64,000 nucleotides of DNA from RYN-230 sp963770545 (GCA_963770545.1 CAVYQF010000016.1:1-64000), one strand, 5' to 3'; counted from the stretch's first letter, positions 8,538 to 17,637 are shown. Notes: a model not told the origin generated them from the sequence alone. Numbers and translations are program-made.

Positions 8538-9338
8538 GTGCCAGACACGGAGCCGAAGGCGACCATGAGCGAGGCGCCGCGGGCGACCACGAGCGAGACC
8601 TCGCAGCCCGCCACGGGGCAGCCGCTGCAGCCGGCCGCGAGCGAGATGCCGCGTTTCGCCCACGAGGTGCTGGCCGTGGTCCTCCAGGTCCGCCACCAGC
8701 AGCTGAACGTCCTACTCTGGCGGCGGGGTGCGGCGCCGTTCGAAGGACGCTGGGCCCTGCCCGGCGGCCCGCTCGCAGCTGGCGAACGTCTCGGGACCTC
8801 TCTGGGCCGGCACCTGGCCACCAAGGTCAACCTCACCGACATCGCGTACCTGGAGCAGCTGGAGACGCGCAGCGATCCGCGACGGGACCCGCGGGGCCGC
8901 GTCCTGGCCACGGCCTACCTGGCCCTGGTGGCCGCCGACGTGGAGCCTGGCATCCCGGCGGATACCGCGTGGCATCCGGTCCAGGACCTGCCGCCCACCG
9001 CGTTCGACCACGGGTCCATCGCCGAATCGGGCCGCGACCGGCTGCGGGCCAAACTGTCCTACACCAACATCGGCTTCGCCCTGGCCCCCGAGACCTTCAC
9101 GATCGCGCAGCTCCGCGACATCTACGCCGCCTCGGCCGGCCATCCGGTCTCGGCGACCAACCTGCAGCGGGTGCTGACCCGCCGGGGCGTGATCGAGGCC
9201 ACGGCCGCGGCCGCCCGGCCGACGTCCGTGGGCGGCAGGCCGGCCACGCTGTACCGGTTCGCGGCCCGGACCCTGGTCGTCACCAACCCCTTCGCCGCGT
9301 TCCGCCCGCCATCCCTGTCCTCTGCGGCTGCCCCCTGA
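8538..9338 (+). CDS. Nudix-fold transcriptional regulator of NAD synthesis (NrtR/NdnR-like)
   Basis: A 266-residue protein with a ~38-residue disordered N-terminus, a Nudix-fold domain (AVVLQVRHQQLNVLLWRR to about residue 150) and a C-terminal winged helix (LAPETFTIAQLRDIYAA ... NLQRVLTRRGVIE ... GRPATLYRF). The Nudix box is degenerate: LPGGPLAAGERL lacks the REXXEE catalytic core, which fits a ligand-sensing repressor rather than a hydrolase. Divergence from nadABC and the shared palindromes indicate control of that operon and of itself. NrtR proteins are known to sense ADP-ribose or related NAD metabolites; the ligand here is unknown. GTG 8538 gives the longest frame; ATG 8565 is an alternative. 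Confidence 0.85.
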   Translation: MPDTEPKATMSEAPRATTSETSQPATGQPLQPAASEMPRFAHEVLAVVLQVRHQQLNVLLWRRGAAPFEGRWALPGGPLAAGERLGTSLGRHLATKVNLTDIAYLEQLETRSDPRRDPRGRVLATAYLALVAADVEPGIPADTAWHPVQDLPPTAFDHGSIAESGRDRLRAKLSYTNIGFALAPETFTIAQLRDIYAASAGHPVSATNLQRVLTRRGVIEATAAAARPTSVGGRPATLYRFAARTLVVTNPFAAFRPPSLSSAAAP

Positions 9339-10125
9339 CTTGTCCCGCCACTGGGCGCGGTCGTGATCACGGTGGATATCCGGTGCCATAAGTCCGAAAT
9401 TGACCATGATCACGGGGCGCTGGGGGCCGCCGGCCAGGTCGCGGCGGGTGGTTTGTGTTCATTTCCCGCTGCTGGGTGGCCAGCCCCGCCCTGGCGTCAG
9501 GCGCCCACCCCGTGACCTGCGATCACCTCGGCCGCTGGTCCACCGGCCACGCCGTACGGGCCATTCGTGTGCGCAAACCGCTGCGATCACGGCGGTTTCC
9601 GCACACGAACAAGCCAGCACAGGGCGGGGCCATGTCATGGATGCCGGGATACGGGTGGCCCGGCTGGCTGCCGTGTTGGAGGGGATGGCTGCCTCGTAGC
9701 TGGGTGGTCCGCTCGACCGCAAGCCGAGGGCCGTGGAGTACGCGATTTCCGGATTCGCTGCCCTCCCCATGAGTCAGAAATTGACCGGGACTATCGATGG
9801 CGAGGACCAAGGGTGGGCGGCGGCCGATGGCGCGGGCCGGCGTGATCTGGGTAGCCCTGCTCACGGACGACGGGGCCACTGGCGGGTTCCACGGGGACGG
9901 CTAGCCCTGTCCTGGTAAGCACCGGCCCGGCAAGCACGGGGCCCGATGACCCTCCGGCACAGCCAGCCGGAAATTTTGATAAAGCATTTATGTCTTCTGC
10001 GGCCGGACGGTTACAGAATCAGAGGGTCTGAATGCGTTCGTGCGCGTGCTGCGCGGCCGGGTCCTGGTCCTGGTCCCGCCGTCCGGTGCGGCCCGCGCCG
10101 GGCTGGCTCGAGGAGGAGATCCAGC
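9339..10125. other. Non-coding spacer with a palindromic element
   Basis: Nearly 790 bp without a convincing gene; the open frames here are short, overlap on both strands and lack recognisable motifs. It holds the palindromic element at 9564-9609 and two short copies of a GAAATTGACC-containing word (about 9395 and 9777). The segment 9960-10020 is AT-rich and probably contains the promoter of the downstream esterase. A strong AGGAGGAG SD ends it. Confidence 0.5.
9564..9609. repeat. Palindromic intergenic element, copy 1
   Basis: An 18-bp inverted repeat with one mismatch (TTCGTGTGCGCAAACCGC / GCGGTTTCCGCACACGAA) around a 10-nt loop. A related element sits at 53990-54037, so this looks like a dispersed REP/MITE-like family rather than a one-off terminator. 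Confidence 0.7.
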
Positions 10126-11829
10126 ATGCACGCAAAGTCAGGTCGTTTCCGGTTGGCGCGCGGGCGGAGATTACCGGCGGTGGCCGGGCTCGCTGCGGTC
10201 ATCCTCCTGGCCGCCACGCTGACCGCCTCGCCCGCCTTATCGTCAGCCGCCACTCCCGCGCACACCGCGCAGATCGCCAAGGGCGCTGGCGGGTCGCCCG
10301 GGGGCCTGATCGTCTCCACCGAGGACGGCAAGCTCCAGGGCCAGCACGCCGAAGGCGTCAACCAGTTCCTGGGCATCCCCTACGCCGCGCCGCCCGTCGG
10401 GGCGTTGCGCTGGCAGGCGCCGCAGCCGGTGCATCCCTGGACCGGCGTCCGCGACGCTACGTCGTATGGGAACCGCTGTGCCCAGCTGCCCAGCGGCAAC
10501 GGGCCGCGGGAGGATACCGAAGACTGCCTGTTCCTCAACGTCTTCTCTCCGGCAGGCCAAGCGGATCGCGCGGCCGCTCACAGTCGAGACGGGCGCGGGC
10601 TGCCGGTCCTGTTCATGATCCACGGTGGCGGCCTGGCCAACGGGGCGGGTGATCAGCACGACGGCTCGCTGATCGTCAAGACCGACCACATCATCGTGGT
10701 GTCCATCAACTACCGGCTGGACGTGTTCGGGTTCCTGGACGTACCGGGCCTGGGCAGCACGGCTCGCACCGCGAACGGCAACTTCGGCCTGCTCGACCAG
10801 GAAGCGGCGCTGCGCTGGGTGCACCGGAACATCGCCCGGTTCGGGGGCAACCCGGGCCAGGTCACGATCGCCGGGGAGTCAGCGGGCGGCTGGTCTGTCT
10901 GCGCGCTGATGACCTCGCCGCTGGCCCGCGGCCTGTTCCGGGGCGCGATCAGCGAAAGCGGCAGCTGCCCATCCCAGACCCCGGCACAAGCCCGGTCCGC
11001 GGGCCTGGCGTTCGCCGCGCAGGCGGGCTGCCCCGACGCGGCCACCGCGGCGTCGTGCCTGCGGAACACGCCGGAGTCCACCCTGCTCACGGCAAGCGCC
11101 AGTTACTCGCCGCAGTTCACGTCCGGTGGGCCGGACCTGCCGCTGCCGCCCTTGACCGCGGTGGCTGACGGTGACTACACGAAGGTCCCGCTGCTGATGG
11201 GGACCAACCACGACGAGGGACGGACCTTCACGCAAGGATTCGCCTCGTACACCCAGCAGCAGTACGTCCAGTTCGTGGACCAGAGCTACGGCGCGGAGGC
11301 TCCTGCGATCCTGCAGCGCTACCTGTGGAACGCCTACCCGAGCCCATACACCGCCTCGTACGCCATCGGGGCGATCTGGACCGACAGCGGTGCCATCACC
11401 GGAATCGGCGGGTGCCCCACCCAGAACCTGGCCGCCCAGTTCGCCCGCTGGACGCCCACGTTCTTCTACCAGTTCGATGACCGGCACGCGCCCGCGCTGA
11501 ACAACCTGCTGCCGGGTTACCAGTGGGGAGCCGGGCACGCGATGGAGCTCGCGTACCTGTGGCCGAGCTTCGGCAACGGGACCTCGCTCTATGACCAGCT
11601 CACCCCGGCCCAGCTAGAGCTGTCCCACCAGATGATCGTCTGGTGGGGTGCGTTCACCCGGCTGGGCGCCCCTCACGCGCCGGGCCAGCCCTACTGGCCC
11701 ACGTACACCAGCCGCCAGCTCATGTCGCTGCGCCCGGGCGACCGGAGCACCACGATCCCGGCGGCCACGTTCGCGGCCGAGCACCAGTGCGGGTTCTGGA
11801 ACGCGCAGGGGCCCGCGGCGGGGTCATGA
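10126..11829 (+). CDS. Secreted type-B carboxylesterase
   Basis: A 567-residue alpha/beta-hydrolase exported by an N-terminal signal peptide (basic HAKSGRFRLARGRR, then a hydrophobic core to about residue 40). Carboxylesterase-B landmarks: EDCLFLNVFSP, the oxyanion segment IHGGGLANG, the nucleophile elbow GESAGG (Ser), the acid in NHDEGRTF (Glu) and the catalytic His in GAGHAMELAYLW. Paired cysteines around CAQLPSGNG/EDCLF and CP/CLRN match the disulfides of secreted family members. Start ATG 10126 has an excellent GAGGAGGAG SD; the open frame upstream to 9946 is non-coding in character. The natural ester substrate is unknown. It converges on an ABC-transporter operon, with a hairpin across both stop codons. 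Confidence 0.93.
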   Translation: MHAKSGRFRLARGRRLPAVAGLAAVILLAATLTASPALSSAATPAHTAQIAKGAGGSPGGLIVSTEDGKLQGQHAEGVNQFLGIPYAAPPVGALRWQAPQPVHPWTGVRDATSYGNRCAQLPSGNGPREDTEDCLFLNVFSPAGQADRAAAHSRDGRGLPVLFMIHGGGLANGAGDQHDGSLIVKTDHIIVVSINYRLDVFGFLDVPGLGSTARTANGNFGLLDQEAALRWVHRNIARFGGNPGQVTIAGESAGGWSVCALMTSPLARGLFRGAISESGSCPSQTPAQARSAGLAFAAQAGCPDAATAASCLRNTPESTLLTASASYSPQFTSGGPDLPLPPLTAVADGDYTKVPLLMGTNHDEGRTFTQGFASYTQQQYVQFVDQSYGAEAPAILQRYLWNAYPSPYTASYAIGAIWTDSGAITGIGGCPTQNLAAQFARWTPTFFYQFDDRHAPALNNLLPGYQWGAGHAMELAYLWPSFGNGTSLYDQLTPAQLELSHQMIVWWGAFTRLGAPHAPGQPYWPTYTSRQLMSLRPGDRSTTIPAATFAAEHQCGFWNAQGPAAGS

Positions 11830-11865
11830 TCCAGCCTGGGCCCGCCCGGGCCTGGCCGGATCATG
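11825..11865. terminator. Bidirectional hairpin across two convergent stop codons
   Basis: An 18-bp inverted repeat with 15 matches (CATGATCCAGCCTGGGCC / GGGCCTGGCCGGATCATG) and a 5-nt loop. It contains the esterase TGA in its left arm and the ABC-ATPase TGA in its right arm, so both genes end inside the hairpin. Confidence 0.65.
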
Positions 11866-13795
11866 CTCTCAGCCTGGGCGCATCGGCCATGAGCTGCGCG
11901 GTGTAGCGGCTACGCGGGTCGGCGAGGACCTGGTCGGCGGGCCCGGCCTCGACGATCTCACCTTGCCGCAATACGACTGCGAACTGGGCGACGTTGCGCA
12001 CCAGGGCCAGGTTGTGGGTGATGAAGAGCATGGCCAGGTGCCGCCGGGCCGCGGCGGCGCGGAGCAGTTCGACCACGACGGCCTGCACGGAGACGTCGAG
12101 GGCCGAGGTCACCTCGTCGCAGACCAGCAGGCCGGGTTCGGCGACGAGGGCGCGGGCGATCGCGACCCGCTGCCGCTCCCCGCCCGACAGCTGATCGGGA
12201 TAGCGGGACAGGTAACGGCCGCCGAGGGACACGTCCTCGAGCACGCTGACCACCCGCTCGGCTTGCTCGCCGCGGGGCACGCGCAGGAACCGCCCCAGCG
12301 GCTCGGCCACGATCTGGCCGACCGTCTTGCGGGGGTTGAGCGAGGTGTACGGGTTCTGGAAGACACACTGGATCTGCTGCAGGACCGGCCCCGGCCGGTG
12401 CCGGGCACTGGGCGCGAGCGGGGCACCCTGCAAGGCCATCTCGCCCGTCCAGTTCCGGTGCAGCCCGACGATGCAGCGGGCCAGCGTCGTCTTACCCGAC
12501 CCGGACTCGCCGACCACGGCGACGCACGCCCGCGGCGGCACGTCCAGATCGATGGCGGACAAGACCGGCACCGGGCCGTAATTGAACGAAAGCCCCCGGA
12601 CGGAGAGCACGGGCGGGGCCGGTGGCGGGCCGGCCGCGGGCCTGGCCGGCCGGGGCACGGACCGGGTGGCTCCGGCCGCGCTGGCCGCTTCGGGTGCGCG
12701 CAGGCAGCGCACGGTCCGCCCGGCCACCACCGACGGTTCCGGCGCGCGAGCCCGGCACGGGTCAAGAGCGAGGCTGCAGCGGGGGGCGAACGCGCACCCG
12801 GGGCCGCGCTGGCCGGGCGGCGGCTGCTGGCCGGGGATGCCCGCCAGGGGGCCGCTGCGGTCCGGTTCCGGGACGGACCCGAGCAACCCCCGGGTGTAGG
12901 GGTGCAGCGGGTGGCGCAGCAGCGGGGCCGTCGGGCCAGCCTCCACGATCCGGCCGGCGTACATGACGGCGACCTCGGCTGCCAGCTCACTGACCACGGC
13001 CAGGTCGTGGCTGACGTAGACGGCCGCGACCCCGTAGCCCCGGCACAGGCTGCGGATGGTGTCCAGGATATGGCGCTGCGTCAACACATCCAGGCCGGTG
13101 GTGGGCTCGTCCAGCACGATGAGCGAGGGCCGGCAGGCGAAGGCCATGGCCAGCGCGACGCGCTGCTGCTGCCCGCCCGAGAGCTGATGCGGGTAGCGGC
13201 GCAGCATAGCCGGGCTGGCCTCCAGCCGGACCTCGGACAGCACCTCCAGGATCCGGGGCCCGGGATCACCGGCGAGGCGGGACCGGCGAGGGTACGAAAC
13301 CGGTCCGGGATCAGACCGGCGAGGGTACGAAGCCGGTCCGGGATCAGACCGGCGAGGGTACGAAACCGGTCCGGGATCAGACCGGCGAGGGTACGAAGCC
13401 GGTCCGGGATGGCCGTGCACTCGCAGTGCCTCCCGGAGCTGGTAGCCGATCCGCAGCGCCGGGTTCAGCGCGGCCGCCGGGTCTTGCGGCACGTAGCTGA
13501 CCCTGGCCCCGCGCACCTGGCGCAGGCGGGGCGGGCGCATCCGCAGCAGATCCAGGCCGTCCAGGAGGATCTCGCCGCGGCTGACCGCCAGGCCCCGCCT
13601 GGTGTGCCCCAGCAAGGCCAGGGCGACCGTGGTCTTCCCGGATCCGGACTCGCCGACCAGGCCGAGTACATCGCCGGGCCGCACCGCGAAGGAGACTCCG
13701 CTCACCACGGCGGGCCCGCGGCCGCCGGTCCGGATTTCCAGGTCGCGCACCTCCAGCCGGTGCGGCCGGGGAGCGGCCCCGTCCGGATCGCTCAC
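11861..13795 (-). CDS. Fused dipeptide/oligopeptide ABC transporter ATP-binding protein (DppD-DppF type)
   Basis: A 644-residue protein with two complete ABC ATPase domains in tandem. Domain 1: Walker A GESGSGKTT, Q-loop SYVPQDP, signature LSGGQQQR, Walker B LIVLDEP, H-loop VSHD, then the oligopeptide/dipeptide C-terminal cysteine motif (GCAFAPRCSLALDPC). Domain 2: GESGSGKTT, signature LSGGERQR, Walker B LLVCDE, ITHN. Energises import of the ligand held by a SBP_bac_5 protein; the exact substrate (peptide, nickel or other) is unknown. GTG 13795 overlaps the permease TGA. A four-fold SYPRRSDPGP(V/A) insertion lies in domain 1 between the Q-loop and the signature, at a normally helical region. 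Confidence 0.93.
   Translation of the reverse strand: MSDPDGAAPRPHRLEVRDLEIRTGGRGPAVVSGVSFAVRPGDVLGLVGESGSGKTTVALALLGHTRRGLAVSRGEILLDGLDLLRMRPPRLRQVRGARVSYVPQDPAAALNPALRIGYQLREALRVHGHPGPASYPRRSDPGPVSYPRRSDPGPASYPRRSDPGPVSYPRRSRLAGDPGPRILEVLSEVRLEASPAMLRRYPHQLSGGQQQRVALAMAFACRPSLIVLDEPTTGLDVLTQRHILDTIRSLCRGYGVAAVYVSHDLAVVSELAAEVAVMYAGRIVEAGPTAPLLRHPLHPYTRGLLGSVPEPDRSGPLAGIPGQQPPPGQRGPGCAFAPRCSLALDPCRARAPEPSVVAGRTVRCLRAPEAASAAGATRSVPRPARPAAGPPPAPPVLSVRGLSFNYGPVPVLSAIDLDVPPRACVAVVGESGSGKTTLARCIVGLHRNWTGEMALQGAPLAPSARHRPGPVLQQIQCVFQNPYTSLNPRKTVGQIVAEPLGRFLRVPRGEQAERVVSVLEDVSLGGRYLSRYPDQLSGGERQRVAIARALVAEPGLLVCDEVTSALDVSVQAVVVELLRAAAARRHLAMLFITHNLALVRNVAQFAVVLRQGEIVEAGPADQVLADPRSRYTAQLMADAPRLRA
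13281..13409. repeat. 33-bp tandem repeat inside the ABC ATPase gene
   Basis: Nearly identical 33-bp units start at 13281, 13314, 13347 and 13380 (the last partial). They encode an 11-residue SYPRRSDPGP(V/A) unit on the minus strand. Units alternate at one position (AAACC / AAGCC), suggesting duplication of a two-unit block. Confidence 0.9.
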
Positions 13796-14706
13796 GTGAC
13801 CGGGTCCAGGTCGTCGACGAGGGCGGCTTCCTCGGGCCTGCGGTCCACGCCGAGCGCGGCCCGCCCGATGGCATCGGTCAGCAGGTTGGTGCCGATGGTG
13901 AGCAGGGCGATCAGTGCTGCCGGGACGATCACGGCCCACGGGTTCAGGGCCAGCCCGGCCCGGTTCTCGTTGATCATGGTGCCCCAGCTGGGCGACGGGG
14001 GTGGCTGGCCGAAGCCCAGGAAGGCCAGGCCCGCCATGATGATGATCGAGTAGGTCAGCCGCAGTCCCGCCTCCACCATCAGCGGCGAGCTCAGGCTGGG
14101 CAGTATCTCCTTGGTCATCACCGCGACCGGGCGCATCCCCTGCAACTCGGCCACCTTGACGAAATCCCGTTCGGAGATATCCAGGGTCGCGGACCGCAGC
14201 ACCCGGGCGACGGCAGGCGCGTGGGTCAGCCCCACGGCCAGCACGATCAGCCATAGCTTCGGGCCCAGGATGCTCAGCAGCAGCAGGGCGAAGACCAGCT
14301 GGGGAAAGGCCAGGATGACGTCGACGGTGCGCATGATCAGCCCGTCGGAGCGGCCGCGCAGGTAGGCGGCGCTGATCCCGGCGGCCGCCCCCGCAACGAT
14401 CCCGAGGATCGTCGCGGCTACCGCCATTAGCAGCAGCAGCCAGCCGCCGTCCAGGACCCGGGACAGGACATCGCGGCCGAGGAAGTCGGCTCCGAGGAGA
14501 AAATGCCCGGACGGCTTCCCGAACGGGAAGGTCAGCAGCGCGGTCGGCGAATGGGGGGGCATCAGCGGCCCGGCCCCCGCGACCAGCACGACGAATCCGG
14601 CCAGCCCCAGGCCGACGGCCCCGCGCGGGGTGCGCACCGCCGAGCCCACGGAGGCCAGCCACTGGTGGCGGCGGATCCGCTCCGCGCCGGGCCCGTCAGC
14701 GGTCAT
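13792..14706 (-). CDS. ABC transporter permease, DppC/OppC type
   Basis: A 304-residue inner-membrane permease with the family's N-terminal segment (TPRGAVGLGLAGFVVLVAGAG), the periplasmic LLGADFLGRDVLSRVLDG motif, and about six membrane helices. The EAA loop with its conserved glycine reads AELQGMRPVAVMTKEILPS. The C-terminal GTNLLTDAIGRALD-like motif is present (GTNLLTDAIGRAALGVD). It would pair with the DppB-type permease encoded 18 bp upstream and the fused ATPase whose GTG start overlaps its stop. Confidence 0.93.
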   Translation of the reverse strand: MTADGPGAERIRRHQWLASVGSAVRTPRGAVGLGLAGFVVLVAGAGPLMPPHSPTALLTFPFGKPSGHFLLGADFLGRDVLSRVLDGGWLLLLMAVAATILGIVAGAAAGISAAYLRGRSDGLIMRTVDVILAFPQLVFALLLLSILGPKLWLIVLAVGLTHAPAVARVLRSATLDISERDFVKVAELQGMRPVAVMTKEILPSLSSPLMVEAGLRLTYSIIIMAGLAFLGFGQPPPSPSWGTMINENRAGLALNPWAVIVPAALIALLTIGTNLLTDAIGRAALGVDRRPEEAALVDDLDPVT

Positions 14707-14724
14707 CCGTACCCGCCCTCCGTC

Positions 14725-15912
14725 CTACCTGGGGATCCGGTGCCGTGGCGTGACCAGCAAGGCGATCACGTCAGTCACGATGTTCATGAACACGTAGAAC
14801 GCGGCCAGGAACACGACGATGAACTGGATGACCGGGATGTCGCGGTTCTCGACCGCGTAGACAAGTCCCTGGCCGATGCCCGGGAAGGCGAAGACGTACT
14901 CCACCACGACCACGCCGCCCGCCAGGTACAGGAAGTTGAGCCCGATGACCTGGATCACCGGCGCCGTGGCGTTGGGCAGCGCGTGGGTTGCCACGATGCG
15001 CCACATCGGCACGCCCTTGAGCCGCGCCATCTCCACGTAATCGGACTCCAGGGCCTCGATCATCGCCGCCCGGGTCATCCGCTGGATATACGGCACGATC
15101 ACGATGACGAGAGTGGCCACCGGCAGGATCAGCAGCCGCCGGGCGTCCCAGGCGTAGCTGCCCGGCGGCAGCAACGACACCGCGGGCAGCAGGTGGGTGA
15201 CCACGGTGGAGAACAGGATGACCAGGCCGATCGCGACCACGAACTCGGGCAGCGCGGTCACCGCCAGCGCGGTGACCGAGCTGATGTGGTCGAACCAGCC
15301 GTCCCGGCGCAGCGCGGCCAGGGCGCCGAGCGTGACGCCGACCGCGGTCCCGATCAGCCCGGTGATCCCCATCAGCACCGCGGAGTTGATGAGCCTGGGG
15401 GCCACGTAACCCCAGACCGGCTGCCCGTTGACCAGAGAGTGGCCGAGGTGCCCGGTGAACAGGCCGGACAACCACAGCCAGTACTGGTCCGCCAGGCCCC
15501 GGTTGAGGTGCAGGGCGGCCTCCAGCCGGTGCAGGGCCGCGGGACTGCTGGCCGCGGTCCGCCCGAGCACCGCATTGGCGGCGTTGCCCGGCAGCACTTC
15601 GGTGGCCGCGAATACCAGCACGGACACCACACATAAGGTGAACAGCCCGGCGGCGGACCGCCGTCCGAGAAGCCGGCGGACCGGGTGAGCGTCCCGGCTC
15701 GCCTGAGGGCGGGCGGGAGGCTGCGGTGGGGCCGGGAGCTGGGGCCGGGACTCGGCCGGCGGCCGGGGCTCGGCTGGGGGCCGGGACTCAGCCGGCAGCC
15801 GGGACTCAGCCGGGGGCTGGGCTGGGGGCGGGGGCGGGGAACTCCCGGCCTGATCCGGCTCCGGCCGCCGAACTGCGCGGGCGTCTGCCACGTTGCCGAT
15901 CCTCCGAGCCAT
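14725..15912 (-). CDS. ABC transporter permease, DppB/OppB type, with Pro-rich N-terminal extension
   Basis: A 395-residue permease; the DppB core is ~315 residues and begins at RRLLGRRSAAGLFTL. Landmarks: VLPGNAANAVLG, GLFTGHLGHSLVNGQPV, the EAA-type loop EMARLKGVPMWRIVATHALPNA and the C-terminal PGIGQGLVYAVENRDIPVIQ. The first ~80 residues are a cytoplasmic repeat of PAESRPPAEPRP type, absent from typical family members. First gene of permease-permease-ATPase. The matching binding protein is encoded divergently at 17638, beyond an oxidoreductase gene. The SD before ATG 15912 is weak, so the start is approximate; GTG about ten codons later is possible. Confidence 0.9.
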   Translation of the reverse strand: MARRIGNVADARAVRRPEPDQAGSSPPPPPAQPPAESRLPAESRPPAEPRPPAESRPQLPAPPQPPARPQASRDAHPVRRLLGRRSAAGLFTLCVVSVLVFAATEVLPGNAANAVLGRTAASSPAALHRLEAALHLNRGLADQYWLWLSGLFTGHLGHSLVNGQPVWGYVAPRLINSAVLMGITGLIGTAVGVTLGALAALRRDGWFDHISSVTALAVTALPEFVVAIGLVILFSTVVTHLLPAVSLLPPGSYAWDARRLLILPVATLVIVIVPYIQRMTRAAMIEALESDYVEMARLKGVPMWRIVATHALPNATAPVIQVIGLNFLYLAGGVVVVEYVFAFPGIGQGLVYAVENRDIPVIQFIVVFLAAFYVFMNIVTDVIALLVTPRHRIPR

Positions 15913-16087
15913 CCTGGCGGCTAATCGATCCCTACGGTAACGGGCGGCCGCAGCCAGGACAACGAGGTGGCCTGGGCGCCATTTACCGGAATCAGCCTGA
16001 ATCTTACTCTTCGCGGGGATATTCTCCTCGAAACGCCACTCAAGTGGTGGGCGGTCCCGCTACCTCAGCGGGCCGCACGGGTCAAGA

Positions 16088-16225
16088 CGACACCGTTTTT
16101 TCTCCGAATTAGCTTAGTAAATCCGTGTCAGGCCAATGGAGCTTGGGACTGCCCATGTCAGGCTTTGATCGTGATCCGTGTGTGCATCTCGTGACGGGTG
16201 AAACTAGTGCGACCAAACGGTGTCG
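16088..16225. repeat. Possible small element bounded by 11-bp inverted repeats
   Basis: CGACACCGTTT at 16088-16098 is exactly complementary to AAACGGTGTCG at 16215-16225. The interior (116 bp) codes for nothing recognisable. Size and termini resemble a miniature inverted-repeat element, but no target-site duplication is obvious. Confidence 0.35.
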
Positions 16226-16242
16226 CCTGGGCGCTTCGGGCC

Positions 16243-16316
16243 GCACTGTTTCTGGCGGCACTGTTCCCGGCGGGACTGTTTCTGGCGGCACAGTTTCTGG
16301 CCAGGCTGTTTCCTGG
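16243..16316. repeat. Non-coding 15-bp tandem repeat (about five degenerate copies)
   Basis: Units of ACTGTTTCTGGCGGC type repeat every 15 bp upstream of the oxidoreductase start. The period is that of the pentapeptide-coding repeats seen in several genes of the window, but here no gene is evident. Confidence 0.65.
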
Positions 16317-16411
16317 GGCTGGGTCCGCCGGAGAGCGGCCTCTATAGCGAGCCTCCGAAACTACTACGTAATTCCGTGCCGCATAATGGCCGGCCGGGGG
16401 GGCTGCGGGCG

Positions 16412-17443
16412 GTGAAGGCAGCGGCGTTCTATGAGTACGGCCCCGCCGAGGCGATGCAGTATGCGGACATCCCGGATCCGGTCATCGGCGCGGGAGACGT
16501 GCTGGTCCAGGTGCAGGCCTGCGGGGTCAACCACTCCGACCTGGACTCCCGCGCCGGGACTTCGCGCTGGCCGTTCGAGCTGCCCATGGTCCTCGGGGCG
16601 GAATTCGCCGGCACGGTCGTCGGCGTGGGCGACCATGGCGGCGCGATCCGCACCGGCGATCGCGTCACCGCGTTCCAGCAGTACAGCTGCGGGCGCTGCG
16701 CCCGGTGCGCCCGCTGGCGCCCTGATCTGTGCGAGTCCTTCGAGGTGTTCGGTACCACCCGATGGGGCGGCTACGGCGAGCTGGTCTGCGTTCCAGCCGA
16801 GGTGGTGGTCCCTCTCGAGCCCGGAGATGATCTCTTGGCCATGGCCGCCGGGCAGTGTGCGGTCAGCACTGCCTGGCACATGGTCAACCGCCTGGCCCAG
16901 GTCCGGCCAGGTGACCTGGTGCTGGTCCCTTCGGCTTCGGGCGGCGTGGCGGGCGCCCTGGTCCAGTGCGCGAAGCTGGCCGGGGCGACCGTGGTCGGGA
17001 CGGTCGGCACGGCCGCCAAGGCCGGCCAGGTCTCTTCGCTCGGCGCCGACATGGTCATCGTCCGGGGCGAGCGCGACCTGGCCACGGACCTCTTGCGGGC
17101 CACGGACGGGCGGCGTTTCGACGCCGTTCTCGACACCGTGGGCGGCCCGCTGTTCGAGGTGCACCTGTCCGTTCTCCGGGAGGAAGGCACGCTGGTTATC
17201 TGTGGTGCGCATACGGGCGAGGTGGTCCCGCTCGATTTGATTCCCGTGTTCCGGAACGGCTGGCGCATCATTGGCTTCCGCCTGGCGCCCCCCGATGAGC
17301 TGGCCACGTCGTTGGACCTCATCCGGCGCGGGGCTATCACGGTGCCCATTGCCGCCACCTTCCCCGTCAGTGACGCCGCTGCGGCACATGGTTTTCTCGA
17401 GCGCCGCCAGCACGTCGGAAAGGTGCTCCTCGTGGCCGAGTAA
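16412..17443 (+). CDS. Zinc-type medium-chain alcohol dehydrogenase / quinone oxidoreductase
   Basis: A 343-residue MDR-family oxidoreductase. N-terminal GroES-like half: QACGVNHSDLDSR (catalytic-type Cys), LGAEFAGTVVGVGD (the usual GHE is GAE, so one common zinc ligand is missing), and a structural-zinc lobe CGRCARCARWRPDLC. The NAD(P)-binding half shows VPSASGGVAGALVQCAKLAGATVVGTVGT (Rossmann) and DAVLDTVGGPLF. Start: GTG 16412 gives VKAAAFYEYGP, the usual family N-terminus; the upstream open frame is repeat sequence. It sits between the two halves of an oligopeptide-type importer, so the imported compound may be its substrate; this is inference only. Confidence 0.85.
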   Translation: MKAAAFYEYGPAEAMQYADIPDPVIGAGDVLVQVQACGVNHSDLDSRAGTSRWPFELPMVLGAEFAGTVVGVGDHGGAIRTGDRVTAFQQYSCGRCARCARWRPDLCESFEVFGTTRWGGYGELVCVPAEVVVPLEPGDDLLAMAAGQCAVSTAWHMVNRLAQVRPGDLVLVPSASGGVAGALVQCAKLAGATVVGTVGTAAKAGQVSSLGADMVIVRGERDLATDLLRATDGRRFDAVLDTVGGPLFEVHLSVLREEGTLVICGAHTGEVVPLDLIPVFRNGWRIIGFRLAPPDELATSLDLIRRGAITVPIAATFPVSDAAAAHGFLERRQHVGKVLLVAE

Positions 17444-17637
17444 CCCGGCGCTGCCGGAGCGTATTCGCTCGGGTAGCGCGACCAGTCGCCCTGTGACATT
17501 ATGGCCAGTACTCCGCATAGGGCGCTTTACCAGGAAGATTGGCCCCGCGTCCCGCGCCTGGGCCGCCAAGCGCCTATTCGATCATGTCCCTGAATACGTT
17601 CAGCGTTCCTATGCCGAACTTCGTGGAGGTAGGTTCC

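Larger units (their letters stand above)
15913..16411. other. Divergent intergenic region with inverted repeats and 15-bp repeats
   Basis: About 500 bp between the divergent permease and oxidoreductase genes. It has an AT-richer segment (15970-16130) suited to promoters, 11-bp inverted repeats at 16088 and 16215, and a degenerate 15-bp tandem repeat at about 16243-16316. Short open frames cross it but none resembles a protein. Confidence 0.5.

Noticed and set aside
9391..9790. Two GAAATTGACC words as ends of an insertion sequence
   Set aside because: Match is only about ten bases, in direct orientation, and no transposase frame lies between them.
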